Assembly (NCBI GenBank): GCA_016220125.1
Contig: JACRIF010000095.1
Span: 1 to 10,658 of the forward strand
Direction: 5' to 3'
Length of the DNA stretch: 10,658 nt
Origin: Candidatus Peregrinibacteria bacterium
GTDB taxonomy: Bacteria; Patescibacteriota; Gracilibacteria; UM-FILTER-43-11
The position numbers were made by a program, and so were the translations under genes. Under the pieces are notes generated by a model. It did not search any database and was not told the origin of the DNA. It saw only the letters and a list, made by a program, of their open reading frames with translations. Shown here piece after piece: positions 1 to 6,065 of the stretch (its first letter is position 1; each line of letters starts with the position of its first letter).

Positions 1-3
1 ATT

Positions 4-33
4 AAAAAGGGGCCGAAACCGCGTTTCGTCCCC
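4..33 (-). terminator. Rho-independent terminator of the kinase operon
   Basis: On the minus strand an 11-position stem (GGGG(A)CGAAAC with GTTTCG(G)CCCC, one mismatch at 13/29, 3-nt loop at 20-22) is followed directly by a run of five T (plus-strand A at 4-8). It lies 25 nt past the stop of the kinase at 59-835, as expected for the end of that transcript. Confidence 0.78.
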
Positions 34-58
34 CTGAAATGCAATGCGACAAAATGGA

Positions 59-835
59 TCAAGCCTTGCGGGTGGCTTTTGAGGGGAAAAGCACCTTGGT
101 GGCGGAGATCGCCTGATCGAGAACAACGGACTTGGACTTCTCAGCATCCAAGGTGACGACATTTTTCTTGGGCGCGAAAAGGGTGTGGTATTTTTCGCGT
201 GTTTTCGTTTGGAAGCGGAATTTGATCTGGTCGCGGTCCTTGTCGGTCATGGGGTCGCCGTTCTCCTTGTACTTCCCGTCGACCATCATGCCGGTGGTGG
301 AATCCAGCGAGCCGAGGAGGCTGCCCAAAAGTTCCATGCGCAATGATTTGTTGAGCGAACCGGCGGGGCCGTTGTCCTCCATGCGTTTGCGGATGCGTCG
401 GATGGAAGTGTTGAGCGAAGCATTGAGAAAAAGGATCAAGTCGGGTTCCGGGGCGAAGGGAAAAAGGGAAACCGACCAATCCGTTGGGAGATCAAGGCCG
501 TAATCGCGCACGATTTCCGTGTAAAAATAGCGATCGCAAATCACCACTTCCCCACGGGCAAGGGCCGGAAGGATGTCGCGTGAAAGGCGATCCGCGAAAT
601 CGGCCGCGTGAAGGGAGGAAAACGCCCGGGGGCAAACCTTGATCTGCTTGTCGGAGAGTTTTTTGATATAGGGTCCGATGATGCGCGACTCGCGCCATTC
701 GCTGACCGTGACCGACAAACCCTGATCCTCGAAATGCTCGCGAAGCGCTCGGATCAGCGTCGACTTTCCGGCGCCGTCGATTCCTTCGACGACAACGAGC
801 TTGCCTGGGTGATTTTTGTTTTTGGAATTGGGCAT
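59..835 (-). CDS. Thymidylate kinase-like P-loop kinase (first of two tandem copies), with long LID insertion
   Basis: This 258-residue cytoplasmic protein belongs to the dTMP-kinase superfamily, which moves a phosphate from ATP to a nucleoside monophosphate. The Walker A motif EGIDGAGKST is at residues 17-26 and the DR motif is DRYFYT at 101-106. An Arg-rich LID helix begins near residue 144 (SIRRIRKR). The REPGG motif that normally follows the first helix in bacterial Tmk is replaced by SEWRESRIIG (45-54). Compared with the upstream neighbour it carries about 34 extra residues in the LID (about 151-187), and it is longer than usual Tmk proteins (about 205-215 residues). It starts 24 nt after the neighbour's stop, so the two are probably cotranscribed; no Shine-Dalgarno precedes the ATG. 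The fold assignment is firm. The substrate is not: dTMP, another nucleotide or a different phosphorylated acceptor are all possible. Confidence 0.8.
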   Translation of the reverse strand: MPNSKNKNHPGKLVVVEGIDGAGKSTLIRALREHFEDQGLSVTVSEWRESRIIGPYIKKLSDKQIKVCPRAFSSLHAADFADRLSRDILPALARGEVVICDRYFYTEIVRDYGLDLPTDWSVSLFPFAPEPDLILFLNASLNTSIRRIRKRMEDNGPAGSLNKSLRMELLGSLLGSLDSTTGMMVDGKYKENGDPMTDKDRDQIKFRFQTKTREKYHTLFAPKKNVVTLDAEKSKSVVLDQAISATKVLFPSKATRKA

Positions 836-859
836 TGAAATAGGTTTGAAATGGGGCGT

Positions 860-1564
860 TTAATACGATTGGCCGACCGTGATGCCCAGCTTGCGCTGGA
901 TCAGATCCGCCACCAGTTTTTTGACCTTCGGGAAGGTGTGGTAGATTTCTGTCTCGCCATCAATGATCTGAAGCTTCTCCTGTGTGGCGAGCCTTTCGTA
1001 GGCCGCGATCACACGCCTCTGGAAAATATCAAAGGATTTTTTGATGTTCGGCGAAAGCTTGAGGTCCGCCCCCGATTCGTAGAATTTGGGCATTTTCGTT
1101 TTTCGCTCGATCGCCACTTCCGGCGAAACACGGAAATAGATCGCAAGGTCGGCCACGGGGGCGAAATTGTACAATTTGCGAATCCACTCCAAAGGAAGCC
1201 CGCGAGCGGTGTCCCGCGCGTAGGCCGTGTAAACATAGCGGTCGGCCAACACGATTTTCCCGGCCTTGAGCGCATCCTTGATGATTTTCTCGTGGCGCTC
1301 CGCAAAGTCCGAAAGGTGAAGAAGCGAGAAAGTTTCAGGGGAAATGAGGGTCTCGCGGTTCTTGATGTCCTTGATCAGGGGGCGAATGGTTTCGGAGCTG
1401 GACCAATCGGTCTTCACGGTTGCGAAACCGTTGCTGTCCAGCCAATGCTGAAGCAATTCGAGCTGGGTGGATTTGCCACTGCCGTCCACGCCTTCGACGA
1501 CAATCAAAAGCCCCTTGTTGGTGCGATCGGACGAAGGACGTTTAACTTTGGCTTTGGTGGGCAT
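860..1564 (-). CDS. Thymidylate kinase-like P-loop kinase (second tandem copy)
   Basis: This 234-residue P-loop kinase is of the dTMP-kinase type. It has EGVDGSGKST (Walker A, 24-33), DRYVYT (109-114), a short LID with RKTK (154-157) and FYESGADLKLS (161-171), then a C-terminal helix containing YERLAT. Family members phosphorylate dTMP to dTDP in DNA precursor synthesis. As in the downstream paralogue, REPGG is missing and TDWSSSETIRPLI (52-64) stands in its place. The two share the order P-loop, (S/T)xW, SxLHxxDFAxR and DRYxYT, so they look like an old tandem duplication; this copy is nearer to normal Tmk length. It is the first gene of its transcript, with an extended -10 promoter at 1598-1626 and a leader of about 27 nt that lacks a Shine-Dalgarno. 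The ATG at 1564 was chosen because it follows that promoter. Whether it is the cell's housekeeping Tmk cannot be judged from this window. Confidence 0.82.
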   Translation of the reverse strand: MPTKAKVKRPSSDRTNKGLLIVVEGVDGSGKSTQLELLQHWLDSNGFATVKTDWSSSETIRPLIKDIKNRETLISPETFSLLHLSDFAERHEKIIKDALKAGKIVLADRYVYTAYARDTARGLPLEWIRKLYNFAPVADLAIYFRVSPEVAIERKTKMPKFYESGADLKLSPNIKKSFDIFQRRVIAAYERLATQEKLQIIDGETEIYHTFPKVKKLVADLIQRKLGITVGQSY

Positions 1565-1597
1565 TGTCTGGAAAACGTTAAAAAACTAAATCAGATA

Positions 1598-1626
1598 ATT
1601 ATATCACGATTCAGGTGCGGAAACAA
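1598..1626 (-). promoter_or_regulatory. Extended -10 sigma70-type promoter for the tandem kinase operon
   Basis: On the minus strand the -35-like TTGTTT (1621-1626) is separated by exactly 17 bp from a perfect TATAAT (1598-1603), preceded by TGA to give an extended -10 (TGATATAAT). The predicted start near 1591 leaves a leader of about 27 nt. The -35 matches consensus only in TTG, which is common in extended -10 promoters. Confidence 0.72.
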
Positions 1627-1627
1627 G

Positions 1628-1677
1628 GCATGCGCGAAGAAAAAAGGCGCATGCGCAGGCACGTGTTTTATGCGCTT
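1628..1677 (-). terminator. Overlapping GCGCAT inverted repeats, probable terminator of the CYTH gene
   Basis: Three copies of a GCGCAT/ATGCGC core lie here. GCATGCGC (1628-1635) pairs perfectly with GCGCATGC (1647-1654). Alternatively, 1647-1652 pairs with ATGCGC at 1670-1675, and on the minus strand this second stem is followed after one C by a T-rich run (plus-strand A at 1640-1645). The second fold looks like an intrinsic terminator about 50 nt after the CYTH stop. The first fold abuts the -35 of the kinase promoter, so folding or protein binding here might also affect that promoter. Confidence 0.45.
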
Positions 1678-1725
1678 AGCTTGGAATGGAGAATGGTAGG
1701 CTCCAAAAAAAGGAGTCCGCGCGGA

Positions 1726-2337
1726 TCAAGGCATCTCAAAACCCTTGCCGGTGGGCGGCTTGATGCTTCCGGGGCGGTCGAAAATCACATTGGGGTCGTA
1801 GGGGATTTTTTTGGTTTTGCAAAAGGCGCGCCAGCGTTCGTCCGCGGATTGGTGGATGATATCGGATTTTTTGAATCCGAACAGATCCATCATCTTGAGG
1901 ATCTCCTTGAGTTCGGCGTCGATGTCGATCACGGTTCCGTAGGGGTTGTAGTTGATGATGAGGTGGTTGTTTCCTTTTTTGTACTTGGTGGAGAAGCGTT
2001 CGCGCATATGGCTGTATTTGTAGCCAACGAGCTCGACAAAAACCCGCGCATTGCTGAGGGTGTCGGTCTTGATGGTGTTCTTGTAGCGTTGCTTGATTCC
2101 GTCTTGCAGGGTTGTGACGGCGCTTTTAACGGTCACCGATACGGTGCTGCCGACCTCGCGCACCCGCATGATCCCTCCTGGGTTGATTCCCTTGGGCGGC
2201 GTGTAGATGTAGGATTTCTGAAAAGCCTTGTGGCGTAATCGCTCATAGCCGTTTTCCTCCAATTTTTGGGTCAATTCTTTGACGGGGAATTTCAGCCACA
2301 GAGCGGTTTCGGTCTCTATGTTGTTTTGCATAGACAA
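1726..2337 (-). CDS. CYTH-domain protein (triphosphatase / class IV adenylate cyclase superfamily)
   Basis: The predicted protein (203 residues from a TTG start, 201 from the in-frame ATG at 2331, which I prefer) has the strand order of the CYTH tunnel fold. CYTH proteins bind triphosphates with a metal ion and include thiamine triphosphatase, inorganic triphosphatase and class IV adenylate cyclase. Visible pieces, numbered from the TTG, are an acidic first strand (IETETALWLKF, 7-17), a basic strand MRVRE (57-61), SVTVKS (67-72), the Arg/Lys-rich segment RERFSTKYKK (112-121) and the distal acidic strand IDIDAE (137-142) followed by a helix ending in LFGF. The usual ExExK motif is altered, so the family call is moderate and the reaction unknown. 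No Shine-Dalgarno is seen; a weak -10-like TAAAAT lies at 2369-2374. The gene is divergent from mscS and looks richer in Lys, Asn, Tyr and Ile than its neighbours, hinting at a somewhat different base composition. Confidence 0.7.
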   Translation of the reverse strand: MSMQNNIETETALWLKFPVKELTQKLEENGYERLRHKAFQKSYIYTPPKGINPGGIMRVREVGSTVSVTVKSAVTTLQDGIKQRYKNTIKTDTLSNARVFVELVGYKYSHMRERFSTKYKKGNNHLIINYNPYGTVIDIDAELKEILKMMDLFGFKKSDIIHQSADERWRAFCKTKKIPYDPNVIFDRPGSIKPPTGKGFEMP

Positions 2338-2403
2338 TCAATTTTGTTAATTTTGTATCAGTGGTCCCATTTTAACCGAATGGGGAAAAAAGTGCCAGCC
2401 ATT

Positions 2404-2423
2404 GGGGATTTTGACGAATCCCC
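2404..2423. other. Perfect 7-bp inverted repeat in the CYTH-mscS divergent intergenic region
   Basis: GGGGATT (2404-2410) and AATCCCC (2417-2423) flank a 6-nt spacer. It lies between the two divergent genes, about 35 bp upstream of the mscS -35 box. It could be an operator or a chance repeat; there is no adjacent T-run, so a terminator is unlikely. The rest of the 172-bp region holds only the mscS promoter. Confidence 0.4.
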
Positions 2424-2458
2424 TATCAAGATTCAATAAAAAGAATTGGAATGGGAAA

Positions 2459-2487
2459 TTGATTTTCGGGGAAAATTCTGCTATAAT
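2459..2487 (+). promoter_or_regulatory. Extended -10 sigma70-type promoter of mscS
   Basis: TTGATT (2459-2464) is followed after exactly 17 bp by TATAAT (2482-2487), with TG at 2479-2480 forming the extended -10 TGCTATAAT. The predicted start near 2494 gives a leader of about 16 nt to the ATG at 2510. Confidence 0.82.
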
Positions 2488-2509
2488 ATAGGGATTTAAT
2501 TGAAGGCGA

Positions 2510-3607
2510 ATGACCCTGATGGACTGGATTCCACAGGCGTACGCGGCGACCCAGGCGGCATCGAATGCGGCGCAATCCGCGGGAACCGGATCGAAGATCG
2601 AGTCGGGGATTTTAGGCTACGCCCTCAATCACGTGGGCTATTGGATCGCTGGGGTGGCGATCGTGGTCATGGCCGCGGTCCTCGCCAAATCCGCCGGCGC
2701 TGCGGCGAGAAACACCATGATGCGGGCCAAGGGGGAGGAGGTTCAGGAGAACGCCCTGGTGTTGGTCGAGCGCATGACGAAATTGGGGATCCTGCTCATC
2801 GGCGCGACCATCGCGCTCGCCATCAACGGACTCAACTTCACCGCGGTCGTGGGGGCGGTCTCGCTCGGCATCGGCTTTGCGCTCAAGCAGGTGATTGAGA
2901 ATTTCATCTCCAGCGTCGTGATGCTTTCGCAAAACCGAATTCGCATCGGCGATTTGGTGGAGGTCAACGGCTTCAAGGGAAGGGTGTTGGGCATCGACAT
3001 GCGAACCACGGCGCTTCAGCAACTGGATGGCCCCATCGTCACGATCCCGAACGAAGTGATGCTCGGATCTAAATGGGTCAGCTACTCCGCCAACCCCTTC
3101 AGGCGGTTCGAGTTGATCGTGGGAGTGAACTACGACACGGACGTGACCGCCGCGATCAATCTCATCCGAAGCGTTATCGCCAAGGACGCGGATATCGCCG
3201 AAAAACCGGAGCCCTCGGTGCTGATCGACGACTACGGCGATGATTCCTTAACGGTCAAGGTCTGGTGCTGGGTTCCGATCAAAAAACCGTTCAAGATGGT
3301 CCGGTCCAATCTGGCCTATCGCATCAAACGAGCCTTCGACGCGGCGGGGATCAAAATGCAATACCCGGTCCGCACGCTGAAAATCGACGAAGATGATGCC
3401 GCGCTGTTGAAAACGATCGACAGCATCAAAAAGGGAATCGTGCCCGAGCAGGCAGAGTCGAAAATTTCCAACGAGCGGATCGCGGAGCTCGCGTTGGCGA
3501 CGGAAAAAATGGGGAAAATCCCGGTCAACGTGTTCGAACCGCCGAAACCGGCCCCGGTGCCTGTGGCCGAATCCCCTGCCACGGCAACTCAATCCAAAAC
3601 GGGGTAA
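2510..3607 (+). CDS. mscS: Small-conductance mechanosensitive channel, MscS family
   Basis: This 365-residue inner-membrane channel would open under membrane tension and release small solutes on hypo-osmotic shock. The N-terminus is Ala/Gln-rich. TM1 is at about 42-62, TM2 at about 90-106 and the pore-lining TM3 at about 111-139, rich in Gly and Ala (GAVSLGIGFALKQVIENF), as in MscS. The beta domain follows (RIRIGDLVEV at 143-152, then VNGFKGRV and TIPNEVM), then the mixed alpha/beta domain (FRRFELIVGVNYDTD). A Pro/Ala-rich tail at about 345-365 extends past the usual end; E. coli MscS has 286 residues. It has its own promoter and is the only plus-strand gene. GAAGG at 2502-2506 lies 3 nt before the first ATG and 12 nt before the next in-frame ATG at 2519, so either start is possible. 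The family call is strong; the exact paralogue is not fixed. Confidence 0.93.
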   Translation: MTLMDWIPQAYAATQAASNAAQSAGTGSKIESGILGYALNHVGYWIAGVAIVVMAAVLAKSAGAAARNTMMRAKGEEVQENALVLVERMTKLGILLIGATIALAINGLNFTAVVGAVSLGIGFALKQVIENFISSVVMLSQNRIRIGDLVEVNGFKGRVLGIDMRTTALQQLDGPIVTIPNEVMLGSKWVSYSANPFRRFELIVGVNYDTDVTAAINLIRSVIAKDADIAEKPEPSVLIDDYGDDSLTVKVWCWVPIKKPFKMVRSNLAYRIKRAFDAAGIKMQYPVRTLKIDEDDAALLKTIDSIKKGIVPEQAESKISNERIAELALATEKMGKIPVNVFEPPKPAPVPVAESPATATQSKTG

Positions 3608-3637
3608 GCCAAAAAAGATGGTCGGCGAAAGGATTTG

Positions 3638-3666
3638 TGCCCATGGGTGGGTGCACCTAGCGGGCA
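3638..3666. terminator. Hairpin between convergent mscS and cDPG synthetase genes, possible terminator
   Basis: TGCCC (3638-3642) pairs with GGGCA (3662-3666). Inside, TGGGTG (3644-3649) pairs with CACCTA (3654-3659) with one wobble and a 4-nt loop. It sits in the 100-bp gap between two convergent genes. No T-run directly follows on either strand; the nearest on the minus strand is at 3611-3616, past 21 unpaired bases. A terminator role is plausible from position but weak from sequence. Nothing else is seen in this gap. Confidence 0.4.
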
Positions 3667-3707
3667 ACCTCACGCTGAAACTCGGAAGGGCAGTTGACCT
3701 ATCGGGG

Positions 3708-5051
3708 CTATTTCAGAAGGCCCAAGATCTCTTTTTCAAGGTTTCTCACGTCACCCCCCTTGTCGACGAGGGTGGGGATATTATCCATGAGCACGGTTTT
3801 CAGGCCCAATTTTTTGGCCTCCTTGGCCACTACCGCAATAGCGGCGGCCTTCAGTTCCGTGAGCACCACATCGCCTTTTTTCAGGGCTTTCAGATCCTCG
3901 ATCAGCTTGGGTCGGTTGGAGAGATTGCGGGTGACTCCCACGATGTGGCAACCGAAATCCTTTTCCAGATGCCGCGTGATGGCGGAAACCGCCTCGCCTT
4001 CGGCGGTGGTGGCCAAAAACACCTTCTTCCCCTTGAGCGGGGAAAGCGGTTTGGGCCGAAGGACGGTGGTGGCGATGCGCGCTTTGGGGTTGATCTCCCG
4101 AATGCGGTGAATGATATTGTCGATCTTGGTTTGGGTCGCCAAAAAATCCTCGCACATGGTCAAAACGACCAAATCGGCATACCGGATCCGAAGCGGGGTC
4201 ATGTAGGTTTCCAGGATATCCAGGTTTTGGACCACATCCATCAAAAGGATGACCTTGTCGGTTTTGATCTCGGCGATGCTGGCCCCGCTCCCCTCCACCA
4301 CCACGCTCTTCACATAGGGGGCCTTCTCCGCCATGCGGGCGCCCGCGTCGACAACGGTGACAAAAGGCCTGCCGGCGAATCCCCCGCCGCAACGGCGGCA
4401 TCCAAAAGTGGGCACGCGGGCCGTGAGCGCGTCCTCGAAGCAGTCGGAGGAGGCGTGGAACCCCTCGGCATCCTTGCCCAATAAATACTCGGCGTCGATG
4501 GGGAATTGGTCTCCGCGAACCACGATGGGGGTGCGCGGACCGCCTCGACTGAGGGTGATGATGGCGGGATCAAGCCCGGCTTTTTTCAAAACACGGCCGA
4601 TCAGCCCGCCCATGGCGGTTTTGCCGATGCGCTTGCCCGTGCCCCAAATGGCCAGGGAAGGCTTGGTGAAAATTTTTTTGAAATTCAGAGGCTGGAACTC
4701 GAAATCGGATCCTCGGTAAATCATGCCGTGGTACAAAACCACGTCGGCGATGTCCATGCGGATGGGATAGCTGACAATCGGCTCGTCCGAAAGATCCAGC
4801 ACCACCCCGGCCCGGTGTTTTTTAAGCAGGGCGTCCATCGCCTTGAGGTCGGGGCCGTGCGAACCGAAAGCGTACCCAACAGGATAGGGCAACGCCTTCT
4901 TCACATCGTCCGGGGTGCCGATCTTCTCGGTGCCGCCGATGAAAATCAAAAACGTGAGGGTGTATTTTTTGGCGATTTCAGCGAGGGAATCCTTCAAATT
5001 CGCGAGATAATGCTCCCCGTCGATGAGGCAGATCGCAGTGGGCTTCTTCAT
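3708..5051 (-). CDS. cpgS: Cyclic 2,3-diphosphoglycerate synthetase homologue
   Basis: This 447-residue protein closely resembles the archaeal cDPG synthetase, which uses ATP to close 2,3-diphosphoglycerate into cyclic 2,3-diphosphoglycerate in the cytoplasm; the Methanothermus fervidus enzyme is of similar length. It has the N-terminal signature CLIDGEHYL (8-16), a P-loop-like IWGTGKRIGKT (135-145) followed by SRGGP (168-172), a conserved-looking Cys/Gly motif FGCRRCGGGFAG (216-227), and VVEGSGAS (251-258). The C-terminal third (about 340-447) is a Rossmann-like region ending in LMDNIPTLVDKGGD. Its start is 9 nt behind the stop of the 2-phosphoglycerate kinase gene, whose product makes its substrate, so the two are almost certainly cotranscribed. 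No Shine-Dalgarno is visible. The assignment rests on recalled family motifs; a related GTPase/ATPase of unknown substrate remains possible. All listed motifs are intact, with no sign of decay. Confidence 0.82.
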   Translation of the reverse strand: MKKPTAICLIDGEHYLANLKDSLAEIAKKYTLTFLIFIGGTEKIGTPDDVKKALPYPVGYAFGSHGPDLKAMDALLKKHRAGVVLDLSDEPIVSYPIRMDIADVVLYHGMIYRGSDFEFQPLNFKKIFTKPSLAIWGTGKRIGKTAMGGLIGRVLKKAGLDPAIITLSRGGPRTPIVVRGDQFPIDAEYLLGKDAEGFHASSDCFEDALTARVPTFGCRRCGGGFAGRPFVTVVDAGARMAEKAPYVKSVVVEGSGASIAEIKTDKVILLMDVVQNLDILETYMTPLRIRYADLVVLTMCEDFLATQTKIDNIIHRIREINPKARIATTVLRPKPLSPLKGKKVFLATTAEGEAVSAITRHLEKDFGCHIVGVTRNLSNRPKLIEDLKALKKGDVVLTELKAAAIAVVAKEAKKLGLKTVLMDNIPTLVDKGGDVRNLEKEILGLLK

Positions 5052-5060
5052 AAAAATGAA

Positions 5061-6053
5061 TTAGGATTTTTTGGGCAATTTGGCATGGCGGGGGCCAGCA
5101 CCCTTTTTACGGGAGTTGTATGCCTTGAAGATCGCATCCATCAGGGCGCGTTCCGCATCGCGCAAGTCGTAGTTCTCGACCACGGGAACGTGCCGCTTCC
5201 TGGATGCCTCCACCAAATAGTCGCGAATGAGGCGAATCTCCTTGAAGAACTTGAGATAGCGGTCCTTGGGACGCTTGGAGTTCTGGAGATTGCGGGATAA
5301 AAACCGTGCCCGGTGGCTCGATTGGGATCGGATGTCCAGCATGATGGGAATGATCATGGCTTGTTTGGAATAGCGATCCAGAAAATCCATCTCGCCTGGA
5401 ATAAGGTGGATGCCCTCGATGACCGTGCTTTTTTTCTCGCGCATGGCGCGATCGATCAGGGCCTCGATCCCGAAAAGCACCTTGCGGGATTGGGAAAGGA
5501 AGCCGGCGATGAGCCGGTCTCGCTTGGATCGGATCACGGAGGACGTGTTGGCCTCCTCGAATGTGGAGACGCTGAGGCTGGGGATGACGCTCTGCGGAAG
5601 CAGTCGTCGGACGATTTCGCGGACGGAATCCGTGCCCACCACATGGCTGAAAATCAAAAGCCACGCCAATCGGACGGCCAGAGTCGAAGTCCCGATGCCG
5701 GTGCCTCCGCCGATGATGAGAATCAACGGCTTGGGGCTTTTCATGATTTTTTGCCAAACTCGGTAGCGCGGAATAAGGGTCGGATGCCTCTCTTTCAAGA
5801 AATCAACCACCAATTTGGAAATCTTGAGGGGGGCGTTCTTCCGATGGGAGATCTTTTTCCAAATTTCGTGGGCGATCTCGTAGGCCTCGAATTTCGGCAC
5901 TCCGATCCTTAAAAGCGAACGCGCCAAAAGGTCGCCGTAAAACGGCTGGCTCAAATTCACGGGTTTTGGTTTGGCGTGTGTTTTTTTCAAGAAATTTTGG
6001 TTTTTACAATTTTCAACGGTCGGCTCCATTATTCTGGCCACCATTCTGCCCAC
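5061..6053 (-). CDS. pgk2: 2-phosphoglycerate kinase (ATP-cone plus P-loop kinase)
   Basis: The product would phosphorylate 2-phosphoglycerate with ATP to 2,3-diphosphoglycerate, the first step of cDPG synthesis. Numbered from the GTG at 6053 (330 residues), an ATP-cone-like segment at about 35-100 (FYGDLLARSLLRIGVPKFEAY) precedes the kinase domain. The P-loop is GGGTGIGTST (115-124), with Thr122 where Walker A normally has Lys. Next come VVGTDSVREIVR (138-149), VIEGIHLIPG (211-220) and an Arg-rich region (SHRARFLSRN, 246-255). The GTDS(V/I)RE and EG(I/V)HL(I/V)PG motifs are what I recall from archaeal 2-phosphoglycerate kinases. Starts at ATG 6044 or ATG 6029 are also possible; none has a Shine-Dalgarno, and the ATP-cone is kept in all. 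It lies 12 nt after the GspE/PilB gene and 9 nt before the synthetase. The family call is good; activity with the altered P-loop is not proven by sequence. Confidence 0.82.
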   Translation of the reverse strand: MGRMVARIMEPTVENCKNQNFLKKTHAKPKPVNLSQPFYGDLLARSLLRIGVPKFEAYEIAHEIWKKISHRKNAPLKISKLVVDFLKERHPTLIPRYRVWQKIMKSPKPLILIIGGGTGIGTSTLAVRLAWLLIFSHVVGTDSVREIVRRLLPQSVIPSLSVSTFEEANTSSVIRSKRDRLIAGFLSQSRKVLFGIEALIDRAMREKKSTVIEGIHLIPGEMDFLDRYSKQAMIIPIMLDIRSQSSHRARFLSRNLQNSKRPKDRYLKFFKEIRLIRDYLVEASRKRHVPVVENYDLRDAERALMDAIFKAYNSRKKGAGPRHAKLPKKS

Positions 6054-6065
6054 GATTCGAATCGA

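Noticed and set aside
851..1699. 282-residue plus-strand open frame opposite the second kinase
   Set aside because: It is a shadow of the kinase, which has clear P-loop and DR motifs; the plus-strand protein has no recognisable motif.
59..2337. TGA recoded as Gly (as in Gracilibacteria)
   Set aside because: Genes end normally at TAA, TAG and TGA; the TGA of the first kinase is followed 25 nt later by a terminator, and the GC content is not low.
2392..2397. TGGCAC on the minus strand upstream of the CYTH gene, like a sigma54 -24 element
   Set aside because: No TTGC-type -12 element follows at the required spacing; only a T/C run is present.
3618..4484. 288-residue plus-strand open frame opposite the cDPG synthetase
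   Set aside because: Gly/His/Asp-rich antisense shadow of a gene with strong family motifs.
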